Below the pieces are notes generated by a model. The model did no database searches. It was not told where the DNA came from and saw only the letters and a list, made by a program, of their open reading frames with translations. Of a stretch of DNA of 13,741 nucleotides, positions 1 to 8,344 are shown one piece after another. This DNA is from ATZT02 sp046046315. Its GTDB lineage: Bacteria; Actinomycetota; Actinomycetes; S36-B12; UBA5976. The DNA is taken from positions 1 to 13,741 of the forward strand of contig JBJOKB010000009.1 of NCBI GenBank assembly GCA_046046315.1, read 5' to 3'. The translations under genes were made by a program, and so were the position numbers. The first letter of the stretch is position 1; every line of letters begins with the position of its first letter.

Positions 1-365
1 CTGGAGCAATTGGTGCTGGAACTTTGATGGCAGTGTTTCTATCAAATTCTGGTGGAGCATGGGATAACGCAAAGAAATTTGTGGAAGATGGACATCATGG
101 TGGAAAAGGTTCACCTGCACATGAAGCAACCGTTATTGGTGACACTGTGGGAGATCCATTTAAAGACACCGCTGGTCCAGCGCTTAATCCATTACTAAAA
201 GTAATGAACTTAGTTGCATTGCTCGCAGTTCCTGCAGTAGTTCAACTTTCAATTGGAACAGACGCTAATCCAACAATGCGCTTAGCTATTGCCTTTGGCG
301 CCACAGCAATCATCGTTATTGCTGTTTGGTGGTCAAAGCGTAAAAGCATTGCTGTTAGCGCCTAA
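1..365 (+). CDS. hppA: Membrane-bound proton-translocating pyrophosphatase, C-terminal fragment
   Basis: This is the last ~121 codons of a gene that begins before the window; the frame is open to the left edge (first full codon at base 3). The family couples hydrolysis of cytoplasmic pyrophosphate to ion pumping across the membrane. Visible signature: the GGAWDNAKK stretch, a GGKGS-AHEA loop, then GDTVGDPFKDTAGPALNPL, which carries the conserved acidic/lysine pyrophosphate-Mg contacts, followed by two hydrophobic segments (around VMNLVALLAVPAVV and LAIAFGATAIIVIAVWW) and a short basic tail. The residues that separate K+-dependent from K+-independent and H+ from Na+ pumps lie upstream and cannot be judged. 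A TTG/ATG pair near base 24 could look like a start, but homology-like sequence continues upstream of it, so it is internal. It lies 27 bases before topA, as in other actinobacteria. Confidence 0.95.
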   Translation, partial: GAIGAGTLMAVFLSNSGGAWDNAKKFVEDGHHGGKGSPAHEATVIGDTVGDPFKDTAGPALNPLLKVMNLVALLAVPAVVQLSIGTDANPTMRLAIAFGATAIIVIAVWWSKRKSIAVSA

Positions 366-392
366 CAAGAGAAAATAAAACAAAGCGAGAGT

Positions 393-3050
393 ATGGCTGA
401 CACCCAAGTAAAAAGACTAGTAATTGTTGAGTCTCCTGCGAAAGCAAAGACGATTCAAAAATACTTGGGTGAAGGCTTTGTAGTTGAAGCAAGTGTTGGT
501 CACATCAGAGATCTTCCTCAAAGAGCTGCTGAAGTTCCCAAAGAATTTAAAAAAAATAAATGGGCTTCATTAGGAATTGATATTGAAAGTGATTTTGAAC
601 CACTTTATGTTGTTGATTCAGCAAAACAATCAAGAGTAAATGATTTAAAAAAAGAATTAAAAGAAGTAGACGAATTGCTCCTTGCAACAGATGAAGATCG
701 TGAAGGTGAAGCAATTGCTTGGCATTTATTAGAAGTATTAAGACCAAAAGTTCCAGTAAAACGAATGGTTTTTAACGAAATCACTAAAGAAGCAATTCAA
801 AATGCAGCAAATAACACCAGAGATATTGACCAAAACTTAGTTGATGCTCAAGAAGCAAGAAGATTAGTTGATCGACTTTATGGATACCAAGTTTCACCAA
901 TTTTATGGAAAAAAGTTGGACGCGGTTTATCTGCTGGACGAGTGCAATCAGTTGCAGTAAGACTTGTAGTTGAAAAAGAAAGAGAAAGGATTGCTTTTAA
1001 AACTGCTGACTACTGGGACATTGATGCAGTGTTTGATCCAGGAAGTTTTGAAGCAAGATTATTTTCTGTTGACTCAAAAAGAATTGCCCAAGGTGGAGAC
1101 TTTGATGATAAAGGTAATTTAACAAAGCAAGACGTAATTTTATTAACCGAAAAAGATGTTGCAGAAATTGTGGAAGGATTAGGTTCTTCCAAATTTGAGG
1201 TTACAGATGTTTCTTCTCGTCCTTATTCAAGAAAACCAGAAGCACCATTTATGACATCTACCTTGCAAAGAGAAGCAAGTAATAAATTTGGGTGGAGTGC
1301 TAAAAGAACAATGAGAACCGCGCAAGGACTTTATGAGCGCGGATTCATTACTTACATGAGAACAGATTCCACAACATTGTCAGAAAGTGCTCTAAATGCA
1401 GCACGTGCTCAAGCTAAAGAACTATTTGGTGCAGATCATGTTTCTGTTGAACCTAGACGTTATGAAAGAAAAGTAAAGAACGCGCAAGAAGCACACGAAG
1501 CAGTTCGGCCAGCAGGAGATGTATTTAAAACTCCATCAGAATTAGCTAGTGAATTAAAGAGTGATGATTTCACACTTTATGAAATGATTTGGAGACGAAC
1601 TGTTGCTTCCCAAATGGTTGATGCCAAAGGAACAACTAGCACTGTAAAAATAACTGGGAAAACAACCAGTGGCAAAGTTATTGAATTTTCTGCTTCAGGA
1701 ACAGTAATTGAATTTCTTGGTTACAAAGCAGCTTACGAATCAGGTGAAACAGACGAAGCAGATGAAGCCGAAGATAAAAGACTTCCGATATTAAAAAAAG
1801 GTGATTTGATAACCGCAAAAACAATTACTCCTTCTGGACATCAAACAACTCCGCCTGCAAGATACACAGAAGCATCATTAGTTAAAGAATTGGAAGCAAG
1901 AGGAATTGGTCGACCCTCAACTTATGCAAGTATTTTGGGAACGATTGTTGATCGCGGATACATATTAAGAAAAGGAAGAGCGTTAGTTCCTTCTTGGACT
2001 GCTTTTGCTGTTACCAGATTGTTAGAAGCATTTTTTTCTAATCTTGTTGATTATGCATTTACTGCACGAATGGAAGAAGAACTTGATTTAGTTGCTGCAG
2101 GAGAATTACCAAGAACTCAAGCTCTAAGAGATTTTTACTGGGGACCAGAAGATGGATCTGCTAAAGGTTTGGCCACTCAATTAGAACAATTACCAGACAT
2201 TGATGCGCGAGGGAACTCAACTTTTGAAATTGGGGATTCAGGAATAAGTGTTCGCGTTGGAAAATATGGTCCCTATTTAGAACGTGGTGAAGAACGAGCA
2301 TCCATTCCACCAGATATTGCACCTGATGAATTAACACCTGAAAGAGCTTTAGAAATTTTGTTAGCACCTTCAACTGATCGTGAACTTGGTGTTCATCCAG
2401 AAACTGGTTTAACTTTGATGGTTAAAACAGGAAGATTTGGTCCTTATTTCACAGAAGTATTGCCGGAAGACAGTAAAGAAAAACCCAGAACAGCTTCACT
2501 TCTAAAATCAATGGAACCAACTTCAGTAACTATTGACGATGCTCTAAAACTTTTTGCTCTTCCTAGAGTTATTGGAATAGATCCTGCAGACAATGTTGAA
2601 ATCACCGCACAAAATGGTCGATACGGCCCATACATGACTAAAGCAAAAGATTCACGTTCACTAGATACTGAAGATCAAATATTTACTATCACTTTAGAAG
2701 AAGCGTTAGCAAAATATGCTTTACCAAAAACTAGACGAGGTGCTGTTGTTAAACCACCATTAAGAGAAGTTGGAATTGATCCTTCAACTCAATTAAATAT
2801 GGTGATCAAAGAAGGTCGATTTGGTCCATATGTCACAGATGGTGAAACAAATGCATCATTACGAGTTGGAGATGACATTCCAACGATGACAATTGAAAGA
2901 GCATCAGAATTATTATCAGACCGAAGAGCACGTGGACCTGTTGTTAAAAAGCGAAAGAAAGCTGCCAAAAAAGCTGCTCCAAAGAAAACCGCAAAAAAGA
3001 AATCGAAAAAAGAAGAAACCGATTCTTCAGAGGAAGAAGTAAGTGTCTAA
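393..3050 (+). CDS. topA: DNA topoisomerase I (type IA)
   Basis: Relaxes negatively supercoiled DNA by cutting and passing one strand. The 885-residue protein opens with a TOPRIM domain: VIVESPAKAKT near residues 10-20 with the catalytic Glu, and the acidic DEDREGE motif at 100-106. The core follows with LSAGRVQSVA (179-188), and the active-site tyrosine is Tyr321 in GFITYMRTDS. The C-terminal part holds four topoisomerase C-terminal repeats, each marked by a G-[KR]-[YF]-GPY signature (GKYGPY, GRFGPY, GRYGPY, GRFGPY). It ends in a Lys/Ala-rich tail (around VKKRKKAAKKAAPKK) and an acidic tip. There is no cysteine at all, so no zinc ribbons; this and the basic tail are the actinobacterial form, where such tails aid DNA binding and processivity. 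The ATG at 393 has only a weak purine-rich ribosome site (GCGAGAG). The last 8 bases overlap tmk. Confidence 0.98.
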   Translation: MADTQVKRLVIVESPAKAKTIQKYLGEGFVVEASVGHIRDLPQRAAEVPKEFKKNKWASLGIDIESDFEPLYVVDSAKQSRVNDLKKELKEVDELLLATDEDREGEAIAWHLLEVLRPKVPVKRMVFNEITKEAIQNAANNTRDIDQNLVDAQEARRLVDRLYGYQVSPILWKKVGRGLSAGRVQSVAVRLVVEKERERIAFKTADYWDIDAVFDPGSFEARLFSVDSKRIAQGGDFDDKGNLTKQDVILLTEKDVAEIVEGLGSSKFEVTDVSSRPYSRKPEAPFMTSTLQREASNKFGWSAKRTMRTAQGLYERGFITYMRTDSTTLSESALNAARAQAKELFGADHVSVEPRRYERKVKNAQEAHEAVRPAGDVFKTPSELASELKSDDFTLYEMIWRRTVASQMVDAKGTTSTVKITGKTTSGKVIEFSASGTVIEFLGYKAAYESGETDEADEAEDKRLPILKKGDLITAKTITPSGHQTTPPARYTEASLVKELEARGIGRPSTYASILGTIVDRGYILRKGRALVPSWTAFAVTRLLEAFFSNLVDYAFTARMEEELDLVAAGELPRTQALRDFYWGPEDGSAKGLATQLEQLPDIDARGNSTFEIGDSGISVRVGKYGPYLERGEERASIPPDIAPDELTPERALEILLAPSTDRELGVHPETGLTLMVKTGRFGPYFTEVLPEDSKEKPRTASLLKSMEPTSVTIDDALKLFALPRVIGIDPADNVEITAQNGRYGPYMTKAKDSRSLDTEDQIFTITLEEALAKYALPKTRRGAVVKPPLREVGIDPSTQLNMVIKEGRFGPYVTDGETNASLRVGDDIPTMTIERASELLSDRRARGPVVKKRKKAAKKAAPKKTAKKKSKKEETDSSEEEVSV

Positions 3051-3663
3051 TCATCCAGGTTTCTTTGTTGTTTTCGAAGGTGGCGACGGAGCAGGTAAAT
3101 CTACTCAAGTAAAAAAATTAACTGAGAAACTAAAAAGTTTAAACGAAACTGTTGTTTTAACTCGCGAACCTGGTGGAACCGAATTAGGTAAAAAAATTAG
3201 AGAAATATTGCTTGACCAAGATGAATTTGAAGTCACACCACGAATGGAAGCACTACTTTTTGCAGCCGATAGATCAATCAATATGAGTCAAAACATTAAA
3301 CCTGCTTTAGAAAAAGGATATGTAGTTATTGCTGATCGCCACATTGATTCCTCCATTGCATATCAAGGAGTGGGCAGAGGCCTAGGTGCCAAAACTATTG
3401 AGGATATTTCTCGCTGGGCGGTGCAAGGAATTGTTCCTGATTTAACTGTTTTATTAGATGTTGATGCCAACACTGGTCAATCAAGATTAGAGAACAAAGA
3501 TCGCCTAGATCGAGAATCAGCAGAATTTCACTCAAAGGTAAATCAAGCTTTTAGGGATTTGGCTAAAGCAAATCCAGATCGATACATCGTTATTGATGCG
3601 GCTAAACCTATTGATGAAATTGCAGATTTAGTATTTAATGCTTTTAAAGCAAAGAGAAAATAA
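3043..3663 (+). CDS. tmk: Thymidylate kinase (dTMP kinase)
   Basis: Phosphorylates dTMP to dTDP with ATP in the cytoplasm, the step towards dTTP for DNA synthesis. The 206-residue length is normal. Motifs: P-loop GGDGAGKST (residues 13-21), the TREPGGT dTMP-binding segment (40-46), an ADRHIDSSIAYQG block (97-109; the commoner form is DRY, here DRH), and a LID region with DRLDRE (153-158). The start is GTG at 3043, inside the end of topA; an AGGAAG ribosome site at 3031-3036 with about 8 bases spacing from its AGGA core supports it, and it gives the right N-terminus just before the P-loop strand. The overlap with topA and the 3-base gap to holB indicate one operon linked to replication. Confidence 0.97.
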   Translation: MSNHPGFFVVFEGGDGAGKSTQVKKLTEKLKSLNETVVLTREPGGTELGKKIREILLDQDEFEVTPRMEALLFAADRSINMSQNIKPALEKGYVVIADRHIDSSIAYQGVGRGLGAKTIEDISRWAVQGIVPDLTVLLDVDANTGQSRLENKDRLDRESAEFHSKVNQAFRDLAKANPDRYIVIDAAKPIDEIADLVFNAFKAKRK

Positions 3664-3666
3664 ATT

Positions 3667-4833
3667 ATGTGGCAAGAATTAATTGGGCAAGAATTTAGCG
3701 TTAAAGCTTTACAACAAGCAGCTCTTGACTCAAAAGAAGCACTTACTGGAAAAGTAATGCCAGGGTTTTCTCAAGCCTGGTTACTAACGGGTCCTCCAGG
3801 AAGTGGCAGATCAACTGCAGCAAGATTGTTTGCTGCAACTTTGCAATGTGAACAAAATGGTTGCGGAAAATGCGTTTCATGTATTTCTGTTAACAATGCA
3901 ACTCATCCTGATGTGCATGTCATAACACCACAAGGATTGAGTTATGGAATTGATGACACAAGAAATTTGGTTCGAGAAGCAGCCCTTTTACCAAGTCTTG
4001 GTCAATGGAACATCATTATTTTGGAAGACGCAGATCGTTTAACTACTGAAGCTGGGAATGCTTTATTAAAAGCAATTGAAGAGCCAGCAAAATTAACGAT
4101 GTGGATTCTGTGTGCTCCTTCTAGTAAAGATGTGTTGATCACAATTAGATCTCGCTGCCGAATTATTTCGTTAAGAACACCTCCTGCTGAAGCGATTGCT
4201 GATTTATTAATAAAACGAGATGGAATAGATAAAGCAATGGCTCACTTTGCAGCTCATGCATCACTTGGCCATGTTGGTAGAGCCAAACTTTTGGCAACTG
4301 ATGAACAGGTTAGAGAAAGAAGAAGTCTTGTTTTACAAGTTCCCTTTGAACTAAAAGACTTACCTTCTTGTTTTGCCGCTGCCCAAAAACTAGTGGATGC
4401 AGCAACAGAAGATGCTGATATTGCCACCGATGAAATGGATGAAAAAGAATTAAATAATTTGCTTCGAGCTTATGGTGAGGGGGCAGAAGGAGTAACCAAA
4501 AGAAAAGTAGAAAGACTAGCCTCAAGTGCAAAAAAAGAATTAGAAGAAGGACAAAAGAAAAGGTATAAAAGAATAACAAGAGATCGACTTGATTTAACCT
4601 TGCAAGAATTAGCAGCTTTTTATAGAGATGTTCTGGTCACACAAACTGGAGCAGAGTTAGAACTATTTCACACCGAAATGAAGGGTTCTATTCAAAGATT
4701 TGCTGAATCAACCAGCATTAACTCAACAATTAAAAGACTAGATTCTGTTGAAGCAACAAGAAGAATGCTTAATAGTGAAGCAGCGCCTCTTTTAGTACTT
4801 GAATCATTAACTGTGCAACTAGCTCGTGCATAA
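3667..4833 (+). CDS. holB: DNA polymerase III, delta' subunit (clamp loader)
   Basis: Part of the clamp loader that places the beta sliding clamp on DNA. The 388-residue protein starts WQELIGQ, typical of delta'/DnaX AAA+ modules. The Walker A region reads GPPGSGRST (42-50), with Arg in place of the catalytic-loop Lys; delta' is the ATPase-inactive wrench of the complex, so this degeneracy is expected. A four-cysteine zinc module follows (Cys61, 66, 69, 72), then the degenerate Walker B-like LEDADRL (119-125) and the sensor/arginine-finger SRC (162-164) which acts on the neighbouring DnaX subunit. The C-terminal half is less conserved and highly charged. The order tmk-holB is common in actinobacteria. 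ATG at 3667 follows tmk by 3 bases with no strong ribosome site, so translational coupling is likely. No convincing terminator follows. Confidence 0.95.
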   Translation: MWQELIGQEFSVKALQQAALDSKEALTGKVMPGFSQAWLLTGPPGSGRSTAARLFAATLQCEQNGCGKCVSCISVNNATHPDVHVITPQGLSYGIDDTRNLVREAALLPSLGQWNIIILEDADRLTTEAGNALLKAIEEPAKLTMWILCAPSSKDVLITIRSRCRIISLRTPPAEAIADLLIKRDGIDKAMAHFAAHASLGHVGRAKLLATDEQVRERRSLVLQVPFELKDLPSCFAAAQKLVDAATEDADIATDEMDEKELNNLLRAYGEGAEGVTKRKVERLASSAKKELEEGQKKRYKRITRDRLDLTLQELAAFYRDVLVTQTGAELELFHTEMKGSIQRFAESTSINSTIKRLDSVEATRRMLNSEAAPLLVLESLTVQLARA

Positions 4834-4848
4834 TTAGTTACCTTTAGA

Positions 4849-4863
4849 TACACTAAAAATAAG
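4849..4863 (+). promoter_or_regulatory. Candidate leaderless promoter (-10 box) for the lipoprotein peptidase operon
   Basis: TACACT at 4849-4854 fits the actinobacterial TANNNT -10 consensus and ends 9 bases before the ATG at 4864. Transcription starting 6-9 bases after it would begin at, or 1-3 bases before, the start codon. The bases between (AAAAATAAG) hold no Shine-Dalgarno sequence. No good -35 box is seen. Leaderless starts are common in actinobacteria; here it is inferred from sequence only. Confidence 0.45.
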
Positions 4864-6390
4864 ATGAAAAAAATTATTCCAATTGTCGCAATTTTTGCAT
4901 TATTGATATCTGGTTGCTCAAGTTCAACAAATACATCTCCTACAAAATCAACACCAGAGGCGCTAAATAACTTAGATGCATTTTATTCTCAAGAATTAAT
5001 CTGGACAGATTGCAAAGATGATGAGAAATTTCAATGCGCAGAGATTCAAGTACCTGTTGATTACAAAAATCCAGCTAGTGCATCCTTAACTTTAGCTTTA
5101 AAAAAACTTCCCGCAAAAAATGCCTCTAAAAAAGTTGGTTCGCTATTAATTAATCCAGGAGGCCCCGGAGGTTCTGGTACAGATTACGTAACTTATGCAG
5201 ATGACGCATTTGGAAAACGCTTAATGGAATCTTTTGACATTATCGGATTTGATCCCAGAGGAGTTGCCTTATCAACACCTCTTGATTGCTTAACTGACAA
5301 AGAAGTAGATGAATTTATTGCTTTTGATGGGACACCCGATACTGACCAAGAATTACAAGAGTCTCTACAACTTTCAATTAATTTAGCAAAAGGATGTCAA
5401 GCAGTTGAAAATAATTTAATTGCACACGTTGGCACCAAAGAAGCAGCAAGAGATATGGACATAATTCGAGAATTAGTGGGAGATGAGAAACTTAATTATC
5501 TTGGCGCCTCTTATGGAACATATTTGGGTGGAATGTATGCAGAACTTTTTCCTGACAAAGTTGGAAGACTAGTTCTTGATGGCGCAGTTGATCCAAGTCT
5601 GAGTGGGGAAGAACAATCATTTGATCAAGCAGTTGGATTAGATACTGCCTTAAGAAGATTTGTGGATGATTGTCCAAAACATGAAGACTGCCCTTTAACA
5701 AAAACAGGTGATGGCGGAGTTCAAGAAGTTAGGCAATTTCTAGATTCACTCGATGCAAAACCACTTAAGACCGAAGATCCAGAAAGAGTTCTTACTCAAG
5801 CCATGGGAGTTTATGCAGTAGCTGGATTTTTATACAGCGATGACTGGTGGTCATATATGCGCCAATCATTAGCTTCAGCTTTTAAAGGAGATGGTACAGA
5901 TTTACTGGTAATTGTTGATTTATTTAACGAAAGAAAAGATGATGGCACTTTTGCTACAAATGCTACAGAAGCAATTTATGCCATTAACTGTTTTGATGAA
6001 CCATCAAATGCCACTGAAGATCAAGTTCGTGAATTAGCAAAAAATTGGATTAAAGATGCACCAGTATTTGGTGATTATCTTGCTTGGGGAAATCTTGCTT
6101 GCACGATTTGGCCTGAAAAAGACCCCAATCCAATAAATAAATTTATCGCTCAAGGTGCAGCGCCAATTGTGGTAGTTGGAACAAAATATGATCCGGCAAC
6201 TCCATATAAATGGGCTGTAGGTTTAAGTTCTCAACTTTCTTCAAGTGTATTACTAACTTATGAAGGTGATGGCCATACTGCATACATGCGAGGATCAGAA
6301 TGTATTGATAACGAAATAGAAAACTATTTAGTTGATGGAATCATTCCTGAGAAAAATATAATTTGTCCTGCTATTGTTAAAGCAGAATGA
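4864..6390 (+). CDS. Exported lipoprotein alpha/beta-hydrolase, tripeptidyl aminopeptidase (TAP/SlpD) type
   Basis: Probable cell-surface exopeptidase releasing short peptides from peptide N-termini. The 508-residue precursor has a basic N-terminus, hydrophobic stretch and lipobox LISGC with Cys18 as lipid-attachment site. The hydrolase fold is clear: NPGGPGGSG (residues 97-105) supplies the oxyanion-hole loop usual in this family, FDPRG (129-133) follows, and the catalytic triad is Ser216 in GASYG, Asp443 in GTKYDPATPY and His471 in GDGHTAY. The C-terminal third matches the TAP C-terminal domain. Six or more cysteines outside the lipobox suggest disulfides, consistent with export. A proteinase gene after holB is also the Streptomyces order as I recall it. 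In a streamlined aquatic cell the likely job is peptide scavenging. The exact peptide preference, or an esterase role, cannot be settled from sequence. Confidence 0.88.
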   Translation: MKKIIPIVAIFALLISGCSSSTNTSPTKSTPEALNNLDAFYSQELIWTDCKDDEKFQCAEIQVPVDYKNPASASLTLALKKLPAKNASKKVGSLLINPGGPGGSGTDYVTYADDAFGKRLMESFDIIGFDPRGVALSTPLDCLTDKEVDEFIAFDGTPDTDQELQESLQLSINLAKGCQAVENNLIAHVGTKEAARDMDIIRELVGDEKLNYLGASYGTYLGGMYAELFPDKVGRLVLDGAVDPSLSGEEQSFDQAVGLDTALRRFVDDCPKHEDCPLTKTGDGGVQEVRQFLDSLDAKPLKTEDPERVLTQAMGVYAVAGFLYSDDWWSYMRQSLASAFKGDGTDLLVIVDLFNERKDDGTFATNATEAIYAINCFDEPSNATEDQVRELAKNWIKDAPVFGDYLAWGNLACTIWPEKDPNPINKFIAQGAAPIVVVGTKYDPATPYKWAVGLSSQLSSSVLLTYEGDGHTAYMRGSECIDNEIENYLVDGIIPEKNIICPAIVKAE

Positions 6391-6848
6391 AAAAACTATT
6401 TAAAATTCTGATAATTTCTTTCACCTTTTTATTAACAGCTTGTATTTTTAACACCGCAAAGATTTCATTTGACCCAATACCTTATGAAATGAAAGTTCCT
6501 AAAGAAATTGCGGGCAAATTAAGTTTGGAGCCAATGACTGGTGATTGGGTTAAACAAATTGCCCAAGCGGGAGTAACTGCAGCATTAATGATGAATTACC
6601 AGGCAGAAGATGGAACCCAACACGGATTTGCTGGGATTTATTACATGCCCCAAGAAAAATTTGATGCGGCTGCAAATCCCAACGAACCACCAATGTTTGG
6701 CCAAGAAGTATCCCGTAAAGACGGTTATGTCTTATCTGTGGCAGGACCACAAGATTCGATCTTTGAACCTTTTACTCCCGATGGCAAAAACATCACCAGA
6801 CTTTATGAGGAGCTCTACAAGAAAAGTACATATATAAAGACGAATTAA
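6387..6848 (+). CDS. Small lipoprotein of unknown function
   Basis: I do not recognise the family. The 153-residue precursor has a signal peptide (MKKLFKILIISF onwards) ending in the lipobox LLTAC, so Cys19 would be the lipidated N-terminus of a ~135-residue surface protein. The mature part has no further cysteine or membrane segment, and looks like a small mixed alpha/beta domain with patches such as GFAGIYYMP and GYVLSVAGPQDS. Its ATG overlaps the stop of the peptidase gene in an ATGA, a strong sign of translational coupling and shared function or localisation. It could be a substrate-binding or stability partner of the peptidase, but nothing in the sequence shows this. Confidence 0.8.
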   Translation: MKKLFKILIISFTFLLTACIFNTAKISFDPIPYEMKVPKEIAGKLSLEPMTGDWVKQIAQAGVTAALMMNYQAEDGTQHGFAGIYYMPQEKFDAAANPNEPPMFGQEVSRKDGYVLSVAGPQDSIFEPFTPDGKNITRLYEELYKKSTYIKTN

Positions 6849-6861
6849 ATGTCTGATTTGC

Positions 6862-6890
6862 TTGAAAATCTCTGGACCATGGGCAATGCT
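6862..6890 (+). promoter_or_regulatory. Candidate promoter of unit A (APC permease operon)
   Basis: TTGAAA at 6862-6867 (five of six to the -35 consensus) and AATGCT at 6885-6890 are 17 bases apart; the -10 box is poor. The predicted transcript start near 6897 would leave a leader of about 27 bases consisting mostly of the hairpin at 6904-6922. TACTTC at 6891 is an alternative -10 but lacks a spaced -35. Confidence 0.4.
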
Positions 6891-6903
6891 TACTTCAGTT
6901 AAG

Positions 6904-6922
6904 TAAACCTAGGGAGGGTTTA
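6904..6922 (+). promoter_or_regulatory. Leader hairpin holding the Shine-Dalgarno sequence of the APC permease
   Basis: TAAACC (6904-6909) pairs perfectly with GGTTTA (6917-6922) across the loop TAGGGAG. The very strong ribosome site GGGAGGG (6912-6918) sits half in the loop and half in the 3' arm, 5 bases before the ATG. The leader at 10717-10740 has the same layout with two compensated base-pair changes, which argues for an RNA structure that tunes translation. No known riboswitch class is recognised. Confidence 0.5.
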
Positions 6923-6923
6923 G

Positions 6924-8339
6924 ATGTCAGGAACTTTAAAACGTGAATTCACACTTTGGTCTGCGTTTGCATTTGCTTTTGCATTCATCAGTCCAATCGT
7001 GGCAATTTACGGAATTTTTGGACTTGCTTACTCAACAGCAGGACCAGGATTTTGGTGGAATTTCGTATTAGTTTTTGGTGGCCAATTACTAGTGGCAATG
7101 ATTTTTGCCGAACTAGTTTCTAAATGGCCAGTTGAAGGATCTATTTATCAATGGACCAGAAGATTAACTGGTAAAGGTGCAGGTTGGTTTGCCGGTTGGT
7201 TTTATATGTGGACACTGGTTGTCGCAATGGCAACAGTGGCAATGGGGGCTGCATCATTTGTTGCAAACGTCATTGGTCTAACAATTACTCCAGGAATGCA
7301 AGCGGTAATTGCATTAATCATTTTGGCTCTTGGAACTTTAGCTAATTTGCAAGGTCGTGGAGTTCTTAAAATTCTTATGACTGGTTCAATTATTGCTGAA
7401 ATTGTTGGCTCAGTTGGATTAGGAATTTGGCTGTTGTTATTTCACACCGAACAACCACTTTCTTCTATTAATACTGGACTAGACACAGTAATTGGTAGTG
7501 GCTTTACTAACAGCGCATTCTTAATTGCAATGGCATTTGTTGGATGGGCATTTGTTGGCTTTGAAAGTGCTGGATCAATTGCTGAAGAAGTAAAAGATCC
7601 ACAAAGAACACTGCCAAAAGTGGTTTTATTCTCACTAACCTTTGTTGCATCAGTTGTTGCATTTGCTGCTTTGGCAGTAATTTTAGCAATTCCAGATCCA
7701 GCAAAAGTTATGTCTGGTGAAGCAGGAGATCCAGTATTTTCAACATTGGTTTATTCACTTGGTGAAGGCCCAGCCAAAGTTGCGCAAATATTGTTTGCAA
7801 TTGGATTCTTAGCATCATTTCTTGCATTACAAACCTCTGCAAGCAGAGTTATTTGGTCATACGCAAGAGATAAAGCTCTTCCATTAGAAAAATCATTATC
7901 AGCACTAAAAGGAAGTGCATCAATTCCTGCAAACGCAGTAATTGTTGCCTCTGTTGTTGGAGCAATCATGATTGGCGCAAGTCAATTAGCTCCAAACTTT
8001 TATGCCTTAATGGTTAACTTCACAACTGGTGGATTCTATATTTCTTTCTTATTCCCAGTTGCAGGATTTGTTGTGGTGCTATTTAGCAACAAATGGAAAT
8101 CAGGTCCATTCACTTTCGGAGCGAAAATGAAAATTATCAGCATTTTTGCTTTGATCTGGACTGTTTTCCAATTCCTAAACATTTCATGGCCACGTCCGGT
8201 TTACACAGAAACACCGCTGTTGGATTGGTCAGTTGCTATCGGAGTCGTTGGATTGACGATTATTGGTGCTCTTATTTATGCAAGTGTTAATAAGCGCATG
8301 ACAATGGTTGATGCTGACGCTTTGAATAGAAATAGTTAA
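6924..8339 (+). CDS. APC-superfamily amino acid/amine permease
   Basis: Secondary transporter in the cytoplasmic membrane, probably taking up an amino acid, amine or GABA-like compound by cation symport. The 471-residue protein has about 12 hydrophobic segments. Its first helices carry the family features: FAFISPIVAIYGIFG (unwound TM1 type) and, after STAGPGFWW, the segment FAELVSKWPVEGSIYQWTRRL, which resembles the E-L-x-S-x-[WY]-P-x-x-G-[SG]-x-Y-x-W pattern of the amino acid-choline (ACT, yeast Uga4-like) group. A second conserved patch, GFESAGSIAEEVKDPQRTLPK, sits before TM7. The ATG at 6924 follows an exceptionally strong ribosome site. It heads unit A; the dehydrogenase gene starts 5 bases after its stop. 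Substrate is not deducible; neighbouring ureohydrolase and imidase-like genes hint at a nitrogen-rich compound. Confidence 0.88.
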   Translation: MSGTLKREFTLWSAFAFAFAFISPIVAIYGIFGLAYSTAGPGFWWNFVLVFGGQLLVAMIFAELVSKWPVEGSIYQWTRRLTGKGAGWFAGWFYMWTLVVAMATVAMGAASFVANVIGLTITPGMQAVIALIILALGTLANLQGRGVLKILMTGSIIAEIVGSVGLGIWLLLFHTEQPLSSINTGLDTVIGSGFTNSAFLIAMAFVGWAFVGFESAGSIAEEVKDPQRTLPKVVLFSLTFVASVVAFAALAVILAIPDPAKVMSGEAGDPVFSTLVYSLGEGPAKVAQILFAIGFLASFLALQTSASRVIWSYARDKALPLEKSLSALKGSASIPANAVIVASVVGAIMIGASQLAPNFYALMVNFTTGGFYISFLFPVAGFVVVLFSNKWKSGPFTFGAKMKIISIFALIWTVFQFLNISWPRPVYTETPLLDWSVAIGVVGLTIIGALIYASVNKRMTMVDADALNRNS

Positions 8340-8344
8340 ATCAA

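Noticed and set aside
24..365. A complete small gene starting at the TTG at 24
   Set aside because: The reading frame and pyrophosphatase-like sequence continue to the left edge, so this is only the end of hppA.
547..747. Open frames on the minus strand inside topA, holB, the peptidase and permeases
   Set aside because: They lie opposite well-supported genes, have low-complexity Leu-rich translations and no ribosome sites.
2940..3050. Loss of zinc fingers in TopA as a truncation
   Set aside because: Actinobacterial TopA normally lacks them and has basic tails instead; the four C-terminal repeats are complete.
3664..3666. Degenerate Walker A (Arg for Lys) in holB as a broken gene
   Set aside because: Delta' subunits are normally ATPase-inactive and the rest of the reading frame is intact.
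4800..4863. Rho-independent terminator after holB
   Set aside because: Only a 5-bp AACTA/TAGTT pairing with a long loop and no U-tract could be found.
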